5,785 bases of DNA, from NCBI GenBank assembly GCA_900757485.1, contig CAAEOA010000203.1:1-5785 (forward strand), written 5' to 3'. This document shows, one piece after another, positions 1 through 4,836 of the stretch. The position numbers were made by a program, and so were the translations under genes. This stretch comes from Oscillospiraceae bacterium. Lineage in GTDB: Bacteria; Bacillota; Clostridia; Oscillospirales; Ruminococcaceae. The notes under the pieces are model-generated. The model made no database searches and was not told the origin of the DNA. It saw nothing but the letters and a program-made list of their open reading frames with translations. Every line of letters begins with the position of its first letter. The first letter of the stretch is position 1.

Positions 1-1
1 C

Positions 2-208
2 CTAAACTACTTTGAAGAAGACAATCGTCCGCAAACCAAGTTGGACCGCAATTTAGAGGGCGGAATGGCTGTTTCCATCGGCAGACTTCGTCCGGACAGC
101 CAATACGATTACAAATTTGTCTGCCTCTCCCACAACACGGTCAGAGGTGCGGCAGGAGGCGCTGTTTTAATGGCAGAACTTCTGGCAGCACAGGGTTACA
201 TGGATTAG
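2..208 (+). CDS. asd: Aspartate-semialdehyde dehydrogenase, C-terminal 68 residues (5' end outside window)
   Basis: This is the 3' end of an open frame that enters from the left edge and stops at TAG 206-208. The 68 visible residues contain RPQTKLDRN, GGMAVSIGRLR and LSHNTVRGAAGG, which I recognise as the C-terminal dimerisation/substrate-domain segments of aspartate-semialdehyde dehydrogenase of the archaeal/fungal-like subfamily, also common in Clostridia. The enzyme reduces aspartyl-4-phosphate to aspartate semialdehyde with NADPH in the cytoplasm, the branch-point step before lysine/DAP and threonine/methionine. The catalytic cysteine and NADP-binding fold lie outside the window and cannot be checked. 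The next gene is dapA, which uses the Asd product, so the order follows the pathway. No terminator is seen directly after the stop, so read-through into dapA is likely. Confidence 0.93.
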   Translation, partial: LNYFEEDNRPQTKLDRNLEGGMAVSIGRLRPDSQYDYKFVCLSHNTVRGAAGGAVLMAELLAAQGYMD

Positions 209-221
209 TTTCCGCGCATAC

Positions 222-227
222 TATAAT
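222..227 (+). promoter_or_regulatory. Candidate -10 element (TATAAT) upstream of dapA
   Basis: A consensus TATAAT lies 14 nt after the asd stop codon. It would place a transcription start near 233-235, just where the foldable leader begins. No good -35 hexamer is visible at 16-18 nt spacing; the nearest candidate, TTACAT at 196-201, has a 20-nt spacer, which is too long. It may be a weak internal promoter or chance. Confidence 0.3.
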
Positions 228-231
228 AATG

Positions 232-384
232 ACTGTGAAGTTTCAGGGCAGATATGATAAATCATCATACCGTTCGCAAACGGCATGATGCAGCAAACAT
301 GATTACAGTAAGATTTTCAGCTAAAAAAGAAAGGTGGGACGCGAGCAGCCCTTTTTGACGCTTATCGCGCAAAAACTGCTCCTG
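232..384 (+). promoter_or_regulatory. Structured dapA leader with a T-box-like core (candidate cis-regulatory RNA)
   Basis: The non-coding stretch before dapA folds in several ways. Bases 232-238 can pair with 303-309 (seven pairs, one G-U). This encloses a 12-bp hairpin, 263-274 with 279-290, that has one A/C mismatch and a CGCA loop. Further on, 331-343 reads AAGGTGGGACGCG, close to the T-box consensus AGGGTGGNACCGCG with one C missing and one A for G. The flanks support the matching antiterminator shape: AAAGG 330-334 pairs with CCTTT 350-354, a six-nt bulge follows, then GC/GC around a GAGCA loop. Competing pairings are GAGCAG 343-348 with CTGCTC 376-381, and CGCGA 340-344 with TCGCG 365-369. 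Stem I hallmarks, a specifier loop and a terminator T tract are not recognised. It could be a degenerate T-box, a translational switch or coincidence. No lysine riboswitch core is seen. Confidence 0.35.
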
Positions 385-387
385 ATG

Positions 388-1275
388 ATGAAAAAAAGAA
401 TTTTTACCGGTGCGGGTGTTGCAATCGCCACCCCAATGCTGCCCGACGGCTCAATCCATTGGGATGAGCTCGGCAGAATGATCGACTGGCAGATCGAAAA
501 CCACACCGACTGTATTGTCATTTGCGGTACGACCGGCGAGTCTGCCACAATGACCGACCAAGAACATATTGACTCTATTCGCTTTGCGGTAGAGCATGCC
601 GCCGGCAGAATCCCGGTTGTTGCCGGGGCGGGCAGCAATGATACCCGCTATGCCGTTGAAATGGCAAAGGAAGCAAAAAATCTGGGTGCAGACGGCATTT
701 TGGTTGTAACGCCTTATTATAACAAATGCTCTCAAACCGGATTGGCAAAGCATTTTGAAATGATTGCCGATGCGGCAGAGCTGCCGATGATTTTATATAA
801 TGTTCCTTCCCGAACCGGTGTAAACATCTCGGTAGACACCTACAAATACTTATCAGGCCACAAAAACATCGTTGCCGCCAAAGAAGCCAGCGGCAATATT
901 TCTCAGGTAGCGGATCTGCGCGCTGCCTGCGGTGACGATTTAGACGTTTACAGCGGTAACGACGATCAGATTGTACCGTTGCTTTCTCTCGGCGGAATCG
1001 GCGTGATTTCAGTATTGTCTAACGTCATGCCCCGGCAAACGCACGACATCTGTCAGCTTTATTTTGACGGGAAAGTCAAAGAAAGCGCCGCATTGCAGTT
1101 ATCGCTGATGCCGTTGATTCATGCGTTGTTTATCGATGTAAACCCGATTCCGGTCAAAGAAGCACTCAACATGATGGGCTTTGCCGCCGGTGAATGCAGA
1201 ATGCCGCTTTGTGCAATGAGCGAGGCGCACCGCAACACGCTCAAGGTCGCTATGCAAGGCGCAGGCTTGATTTGA
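388..1275 (+). CDS. dapA: 4-hydroxy-tetrahydrodipicolinate synthase (DapA)
   Basis: DapA condenses pyruvate with aspartate semialdehyde to form 4-hydroxy-tetrahydrodipicolinate, the first committed step to lysine and meso-DAP in the cytoplasm. The 295-residue product has the normal family length (about 290-300) and a complete TIM-barrel pattern. It shows GTTGE at 47-51, PYYNK at 109-113, the catalytic triad-type residues T48 and Y111 with Y137, R142 in YNVPSRTG, and the Schiff-base lysine K165 in AAKEASGN. The start MKKRIFTGAG fits the family; an adjacent ATG at 385 is equally possible. The frame is open back to a GTG at 334, but the extra residues look unlike DapA. No SD lies at normal distance from 385/388. 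The only purine-rich candidate, AAAGGTGG at 330-337, is about 50 nt upstream across a possible hairpin. A strong terminator follows 12 nt after the stop. Confidence 0.97.
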   Translation: MKKRIFTGAGVAIATPMLPDGSIHWDELGRMIDWQIENHTDCIVICGTTGESATMTDQEHIDSIRFAVEHAAGRIPVVAGAGSNDTRYAVEMAKEAKNLGADGILVVTPYYNKCSQTGLAKHFEMIADAAELPMILYNVPSRTGVNISVDTYKYLSGHKNIVAAKEASGNISQVADLRAACGDDLDVYSGNDDQIVPLLSLGGIGVISVLSNVMPRQTHDICQLYFDGKVKESAALQLSLMPLIHALFIDVNPIPVKEALNMMGFAAGECRMPLCAMSEAHRNTLKVAMQGAGLI

Positions 1276-1287
1276 TTTTTTCACTCT

Positions 1288-1314
1288 AAACGGGCGGGAA
1301 CTCCGCCCGTTTTT
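1288..1314 (+). terminator. Rho-independent terminator after dapA
   Basis: A perfect 10-bp stem (AAACGGGCGG 1288-1297 with CCGCCCGTTT 1303-1312) closes a five-nt loop and runs straight into a T tract. It is GC-rich at the core and of classic intrinsic type. It should end the asd-dapA transcript and separates it from the promoter of dapB. Confidence 0.93.
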
Positions 1315-1345
1315 CTTCATAAAGACAGCTTTTACTCCCTTACAC

Positions 1346-1374
1346 TTGATTTATTTCTGTTTTTTTGCTATATT
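1346..1374 (+). promoter_or_regulatory. Promoter of dapB (extended -10, sigma-A type)
   Basis: TTGATT at 1346-1351 and TATATT at 1369-1374 are separated by exactly 17 nt. TG at 1366-1367 one base before the -10 makes it an extended -10 promoter. The predicted start is near 1381, giving a 5' leader of about 86 nt. The site lies directly after the dapA terminator, as expected if dapB is transcribed on its own. Confidence 0.75.
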
Positions 1375-1410
1375 AGCGATAAGCAGAACTTTGTCACCCT
1401 ATGATGTCCG

Positions 1411-1455
1411 CTTTTCCGGCAATGAGATTTTCGCCTGAAAAAGCGATTGGAAAGG
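1411..1455 (+). promoter_or_regulatory. Possible hairpin masking the dapB ribosome binding site
   Basis: CTTTTCCGG 1411-1419 can pair with TTGGAAAGG 1447-1455 (nine pairs including three G-U), which covers the SD GGAAAGGA. A small TCGC/GCGA stem (1431-1434 with 1443-1446) nests inside it. This would reduce dapB translation until opened. The pairing is modest and could be chance. Confidence 0.25.
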
Positions 1456-1466
1456 ATCGTTCAAAA

Positions 1467-2222
1467 ATGAAAAATATTATTATCAGCGGATGCAACGGCA
1501 AGATGGGACATGTTATCGCCAGCTGTATTTTGGATCGCAATGATTGTCAAACCGTTGCCGGAATCGACCGTGTCGCTGAACAATATGCAAGATTTCCGGT
1601 CTATGCCGCCGCTGCCGATGTAAAAGAACAGGCAGATGTTATCATCGATTTCTCCCATCCGAGCGCACTGGACGGGTTACTGGAATATTGCAAACTACAC
1701 CAGACCGCATTAGTGATTGCCACTACCGGCTATTCTGCCGATCAGATCACCCGGATTAAAGCCGCCGCACGCAATATTCCGATTTTCTTTTCGTTTAATA
1801 TGTCTCTCGGCATCAATTTATTAGCGGAATTGGCAAAAAAAGCTACCGCTGTACTCGGCGGGCAATTTGACATTGAAATTGTGGAGAAACATCACAATCA
1901 GAAGATTGATGCCCCCAGCGGAACAGCGCTGATGTTGGCAGATGCAGTGAACAGCGTCCTGGACGAAAAATGCCAATATGTCTACGACCGCCATTCCCAA
2001 CGAAAAAAACGGAGCAAAAACGAAATCGGCATGCATTCCATCCGCGGAGGCACAATCGTCGGCGAACATGATATCATTTTTGCCGGACGAGATGAAATCG
2101 TCACACTTTCCCATACGGCTATGTCCAAAGAAATTTTTGCAGTCGGTGCGGTAAATGCCGCTGTCTTCATGGCGGGAAAAGCACCCGGACTTTACGACAT
2201 GGGACATATGCTCAGCGAGTAA
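1467..2222 (+). CDS. dapB: 4-hydroxy-tetrahydrodipicolinate reductase (DapB)
   Basis: DapB reduces the DapA product to tetrahydrodipicolinate with NAD(P)H in the cytoplasm. The 251-residue product is of family length. It has the Rossmann glycine motif GCNGKMG at 8-14, D34 after the second strand, IDFSHP at 60-65, ATTGY at 85-89 and FNMSLGIN at 110-117. The signature EKHHNQKIDAPSGTA at 140-154 carries the catalytic histidines and lysine (H142/H143 and K146), and SIRGGTIVGEHD sits at 191-202. The start at 1467 puts the glycine motif at the usual distance from the N terminus and has an SD (GGAAAGGA 1449-1456) ten nt upstream. The frame is open back to ATG 1401, but that start lacks an SD and would add 22 atypical residues. 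It has its own promoter at 1346-1374 and follows the dapA terminator, so it can be expressed independently of asd-dapA. Confidence 0.97.
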   Translation: MKNIIISGCNGKMGHVIASCILDRNDCQTVAGIDRVAEQYARFPVYAAAADVKEQADVIIDFSHPSALDGLLEYCKLHQTALVIATTGYSADQITRIKAAARNIPIFFSFNMSLGINLLAELAKKATAVLGGQFDIEIVEKHHNQKIDAPSGTALMLADAVNSVLDEKCQYVYDRHSQRKKRSKNEIGMHSIRGGTIVGEHDIIFAGRDEIVTLSHTAMSKEIFAVGAVNAAVFMAGKAPGLYDMGHMLSE

Positions 2223-2231
2223 AAAACTCTT

Positions 2232-2277
2232 AGTAAGAAAAAACGCTTTGCTGTTTTTCCTTACTCCGTTTCTTTTT
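2232..2277 (+). terminator. Terminator-like hairpin after dapB
   Basis: A 13-position stem with one A/C mismatch (2232-2244 with 2253-2265) closes an eight-nt loop that can add GC/GC pairs. A T-rich tail CCGTTTCTTTTT follows. The stem is AT-rich and the T run is interrupted, so termination may be partial. Read-through would feed the membrane-protein gene, which has no obvious promoter. Confidence 0.6.
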
Positions 2278-2298
2278 CACTGAACGTAAAAAAGAAAC
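2268..2298 (+). repeat. Second hairpin (inverted repeat) before the membrane-protein gene
   Basis: GTTTCTTTTT 2268-2277 pairs perfectly with AAAAAGAAAC 2289-2298 around an 11-nt loop. It begins inside the T-rich tail of the preceding terminator-like hairpin and ends five nt before the SD of the next gene. In RNA it would compete for the poly-U tail and could act as an antiterminator or RBS-proximal stem; that role is inference. Confidence 0.45.
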
Positions 2299-2318
2299 TC
2301 TTGAAAGGAATTATTAAT

Positions 2319-2918
2319 ATGATAGTGAAACGTAATCCTTTTCGTGAAATTGCCGCATATTTGCTGATGTATGCAATCGGATTTTTCCCTTTTGCCATTG
2401 CTTTGATACTATCTTTATTTGAACCGTTGACCCCTCTTTCCCGCTATTTTTTCAACAGCTACGCGCCAGCCCTGCTTTTCTGGTGGTCTGCCGGAGTATT
2501 AAACTTAGTTGCAATTCGCTCTAAGCTGTTCGGACTGATTTTGGGAGCCGTCTCCCTGATTTCGGTTTCGGCAACCACTATTCCAAATTATCTTATTCTA
2601 TCCAATCTGGCGCTGGCAGATGTTTTTTCGATCCGTATTTTAGAGCCGTTGTTGCCTACTTTATCTGCGGTACTGGCGATTATCGTCTTTTTCAGCACCC
2701 AAAATAAAAAACTTGCGTTTTTCGGTCCGTTTTTCACCATTGTATTGATTCATTTCCTGATGAATCTGCAAGGGGATCCGCTGGCATGCCTGCTCCTATT
2801 GATTCCTTACGGATTCGGGCTGCTGCCGTATTTCCTGGAGCAACCTTTCAAAAAACTTTTAAAATGTCCGTCCGGTTCATCAGATGAGTGCATTGAAAAT
2901 GTCGCCGAGAAAATTTGA
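2319..2918 (+). CDS. Multi-pass membrane protein of unknown function
   Basis: I do not recognise this family. The 199-residue product is strongly hydrophobic, with about six predicted membrane segments at roughly 13-33, 48-66, 70-94, 110-127, 132-150 and 155-173. The N terminus is short and basic (MIVKRNPF), and a soluble C-terminal tail after 174 carries KK residues and two cysteines. No signal peptide, catalytic motif or transporter signature is visible. The start at 2319 has SD AAAGGA (2304-2309) nine nt upstream; a TTG at 2301 in the same frame lies before that SD and is unlikely. No promoter is obvious, so expression may come from dapB read-through. The next gene starts 66 nt downstream with no terminator between, suggesting co-transcription with the capA-like gene. 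A paired function with that lipoprotein at the membrane is possible but unproven. Confidence 0.8.
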   Translation: MIVKRNPFREIAAYLLMYAIGFFPFAIALILSLFEPLTPLSRYFFNSYAPALLFWWSAGVLNLVAIRSKLFGLILGAVSLISVSATTIPNYLILSNLALADVFSIRILEPLLPTLSAVLAIIVFFSTQNKKLAFFGPFFTIVLIHFLMNLQGDPLACLLLLIPYGFGLLPYFLEQPFKKLLKCPSGSSDECIENVAEKI

Positions 2919-2984
2919 AACAGAACGGCAAAAACAACAGCGCAGCCTATCATTATTCACAGCAGGAAAGGGTTCAAGCAACAG

Positions 2985-4220
2985 ATGAGTAAAAAAATAC
3001 TATCACTTTTATTGGCAACCGCGCTATCCGTTTCTTTATTCGGATGCCGGCAAATTGATGATTCCACCGTTTCGGGAAGTTCTTCCTCCAAAAGCAATTC
3101 TTCCGGTTTGTCCGCGGTCAGCAGTGAATCACTGCCCGCCAAAGATCCGGTTTCGATCAAGTTGGTGGCCGCAGGCGACAATCTGATCCACAACGGCATT
3201 TATGATCAGGCGCGCGCGCGTGCCGGAGGCAGCGGCTACGACTTTAACTATGCTTATCAAAACGTAAAACCCCTGATTAACGGCGATATCAATGTGCTGA
3301 ATCAGGAAACATTATTGGTCGCACCTACCTTTGCTCCCTCCAATTATCCGCTTTTTTCCACCCCTGTGGAAGTCGGCGATTTAATGATAGAAATGGGATT
3401 TAACGTCTTTACTCTTGCAAACAACCATATGCTGGACAAAGGCGCAAAGGGCATTCAAACCAGCTTGGAATATTTTGACAAACAAAAGGAAAAAGGCGTC
3501 ATTACCGCCGGACAGTTCCGCAATCAGGCGGAGCTGGACGAAATCCGTACTATTACGAAAAAGGATGTTACTGTCGGTTTTGTATCAATCACCGAACACA
3601 CCAACGGATTGAGTCTTTCTTCCGGCAACGATATTAAAATATTATACACCTCCGACGAAGAAGCAATCGAAAAACAAATAAAAGCCACTAAAGAAAAGTC
3701 CGACATCGTAGTGGTTGCAGCCCACTGGGGCGTCGAAAATTCCGGCATTGTTTCGGATAAGCAAAAAGAGCTTGCACAGAAAATGGTTAATTGGGGCGCC
3801 GGGCTGATTATCGGTACCCACCCCCATGTTTTACAGCCGATGGAATACTTGCAAAACCCGGACGGAGACAAGGTCTTGGTTGCCTATTCTTTAGGAAATT
3901 TCATCTCAGCAATGAACAAAGCGCCTTGTATGCTCGGCGGATTGCTAGATCTTGAAATCACCAAAAACTATGCCGCCGGAAAAACTGCCGTGACCTCTGT
4001 ATCCTTCGTACCTATTGTTACCCATTTTGACGCGCGCTATCAAAACATCCGGGTATATCCTTATGAGAAATATACCGAAGAGCTTGCGAATAAACATGGA
4101 GTAAGAACGGTAAAAGGCGGTTACTCCGGATTTAATAAAGCTTATCTGGAAAAGCTGCTCTACAAGGCAATTGATGAGGAATTTTTAAAAGGCTCCACCG
4201 TCAATACCGTATCAAACTAA
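2985..4220 (+). CDS. CapA-type (PGA_cap family) metallophosphatase-fold lipoprotein
   Basis: The 411-residue product begins with a lipoprotein signal (MSKK, a hydrophobic stretch, LFGC with lipid-acceptor C21). A Ser/Asn-rich linker at about 27-50 follows, then a CapA/PgsA-like domain at about 56-350. Family motifs are all present: GDNLIH 64-69, NQE 106-108, ANNH 145-148, HWG 247-249, GTHPHVLQP 277-285 and SLGNF 302-306. These carry the Asp, Asn and His ligands of the calcineurin-like metal site. Family members act outside the membrane in poly-gamma-glutamate capsule synthesis or anchoring, but many clostridial homologues stand alone. No capB/capC-type genes are in this window, so a capsule role is not shown. 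AGGAAAGGG (2964-2972) lies 12 nt before the start. The last codons and stop fall inside the first copy of a direct repeat. Confidence 0.9.
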   Translation: MSKKILSLLLATALSVSLFGCRQIDDSTVSGSSSSKSNSSGLSAVSSESLPAKDPVSIKLVAAGDNLIHNGIYDQARARAGGSGYDFNYAYQNVKPLINGDINVLNQETLLVAPTFAPSNYPLFSTPVEVGDLMIEMGFNVFTLANNHMLDKGAKGIQTSLEYFDKQKEKGVITAGQFRNQAELDEIRTITKKDVTVGFVSITEHTNGLSLSSGNDIKILYTSDEEAIEKQIKATKEKSDIVVVAAHWGVENSGIVSDKQKELAQKMVNWGAGLIIGTHPHVLQPMEYLQNPDGDKVLVAYSLGNFISAMNKAPCMLGGLLDLEITKNYAAGKTAVTSVSFVPIVTHFDARYQNIRVYPYEKYTEELANKHGVRTVKGGYSGFNKAYLEKLLYKAIDEEFLKGSTVNTVSN

Positions 4221-4237
4221 AAAAGGAATGGTGATTA
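4202..4237 (+). repeat. Direct repeat copy 1 (end of capA-like gene plus an SD)
   Basis: These 36 bases match 4311-4347 with one substitution and one single-base indel, offset by about 109 nt. This copy holds the last codons and the TAA of the capA-like gene, then AAAGGAATGGTGATTA, which is the same ribosome-binding sequence that precedes the ACT gene. Here that sequence has no proper gene behind it. Confidence 0.93.
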
Positions 4238-4275
4238 GCGTAAAAATGCTTTTTACGCTCCGTTTGCTCCTTTTT
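4237..4275 (+). terminator. Hairpin after the capA-like gene, terminator-like
   Basis: AGCGTAAAAA 4237-4246 pairs perfectly with TTTTTACGCT 4250-4259 around a TGC loop. CTCCGTTT follows, and a T5 run at 4271-4275. The T run does not abut the stem, so it may be a weak terminator, a processing or stability hairpin, or part of a dispersed repeat. It lies inside the 73 bp enclosed by the direct repeats. Confidence 0.45.
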
Positions 4276-4315
4276 GCCCAGATACGGCGGACAAAATATT
4301 GTGCGTTGCACAATA
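4274..4315 (+). promoter_or_regulatory. Possible promoter with overlapping palindromic operator for the ACT gene
   Basis: TTGCCC (4274-4279) and TATTGT (4297-4302) are 17 nt apart and each match four of six consensus bases. The -10 candidate forms the left arm of a perfect 8-bp palindrome with a three-nt centre, TATTGTGC-GTT-GCACAATA (4297-4315). A protein bound there would block RNA polymerase; alternatively the palindrome acts as an RNA hairpin. No regulator is identified. Confidence 0.35.
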
Positions 4316-4347
4316 CCGAATCAAACTATAAAAAGGAATGGTGATTA
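4311..4347 (+). repeat. Direct repeat copy 2 (ribosome-binding region of the ACT gene)
   Basis: Second copy of the repeat at 4202-4237. It retains a stop-less version of the capA-like 3' end (AATACCGAATCAAACTAT) and the AAAGGAATGGTGATTA that serves the gene at 4350. Within it AAGGA (4333-4337) and GGTGAT (4340-4345) both match the 16S 3'-end complement. GGTGAT lies four nt before the ATG, the register expected for a full SD. Confidence 0.93.
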
Positions 4348-4349
4348 TT

Positions 4350-4820
4350 ATGAAAAATTGTGTTACAAAAATCAGCATGGTTGAAGATGTTTATCTGGTT
4401 ACCTTTGAAAAGGCTCCCGCCGGCAGCGCATTCCTTTCCAAGCTTTTTTCTGCTGTTGCAGATGCCGGCATCAACATTGATATGATTTCTCAAACCACCA
4501 TTATGGGAGACTTTGTCACCCTCTCTTTCACCCTCGGCGCCGAAAGCTTAGGCGAAATCATGACACTCGCAAATTCCATCAGGGAAAAACATCCTACCCT
4601 GAAGCCGATTATCAAGGGCGGTAATGCAAAAATCTGGCTTTACGGTGAAGACATGGCAAATTATGTCGGCGTCGGTGCACAGGCTTTCTCCGCCTTACAG
4701 GAAAAGGGGATTGATGTCATCATGATTACAACCTCCGAAGTGGATATCTCCATTCTGGTTGACGATGAATCTGCCGAAGAGGCGCTTACGGCTTTAAAGC
4801 AAAGCTTTGAATTGGCATAA
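4350..4820 (+). CDS. Stand-alone double ACT-domain protein, aspartokinase regulatory-domain-like
   Basis: The 156-residue cytoplasmic product consists of two ACT domains and nothing else. ACT 1 (about 14-62) has the ligand-site pattern PAG 23-25 and GINIDMISQ 40-48. ACT 2 (about 92-152) has GIDVIMITTSEVDIS at 120-134. Both resemble the C-terminal regulatory part of aspartokinase, whose ACT pairs bind lysine or threonine and dimerise. The kinase domain is absent, and the gene is not a truncated remnant, since it has its own start and SD. Some aspartokinases (for example B. subtilis LysC) make a separate beta subunit of about this size from an internal start. This gene could be a split-off equivalent or a free amino-acid sensor, which its location near asd-dapA-dapB favours. 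Start 4350 is preferred over ATG 4338, because 4338 falls inside the SD. The next gene begins 16 nt downstream. Confidence 0.88.
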   Translation: MKNCVTKISMVEDVYLVTFEKAPAGSAFLSKLFSAVADAGINIDMISQTTIMGDFVTLSFTLGAESLGEIMTLANSIREKHPTLKPIIKGGNAKIWLYGEDMANYVGVGAQAFSALQEKGIDVIMITTSEVDISILVDDESAEEALTALKQSFELA

Positions 4821-4836
4821 AAAAGGAGAGATTCCA

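Noticed and set aside
334..387. Upstream GTG start giving an 18-residue longer DapA
   Set aside because: The extra residues (MGREQPFLTLIAQ...) are unlike DapA N termini, the GTG overlaps the only SD-like bases, and the stretch overlaps the foldable leader.
209..387. Lysine riboswitch upstream of dapA
   Set aside because: The region is too short and the conserved purine-rich junction core of the L-box is not seen.
321..638. Minus-strand 105-codon open frame over the dapA leader and start
   Set aside because: It is mostly antisense to conserved DapA residues, and I recognise no family features.
1401..1466. ATG 1401 as dapB start (22 extra residues)
   Set aside because: It has no SD, while ATG 1467 has GGAAAGGA at ten nt and places the glycine-rich motif at the normal distance from the N terminus.
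1821..2207. Minus-strand 128-codon open frame inside dapB
   Set aside because: It is antisense to a conserved enzyme gene whose motifs are intact, and shows no recognisable protein features; it is a shadow frame.
3524..3871. Minus-strand 115-codon open frame inside the capA-like gene
   Set aside because: It lies wholly opposite conserved CapA motifs, with no protein-like features of its own.
4299..4313. Redox-repressor (Rex) operator at the TTGTGC...GCACAA dyad
   Set aside because: The arms and the three-nt centre do not fit the Rex consensus of longer arms around four bases.
4202..4347. CRISPR array or insertion-sequence ends
   Set aside because: There are only two copies with a single spacer, no further units, no terminal inverted repeats and no transposase, so neither reading is supported.
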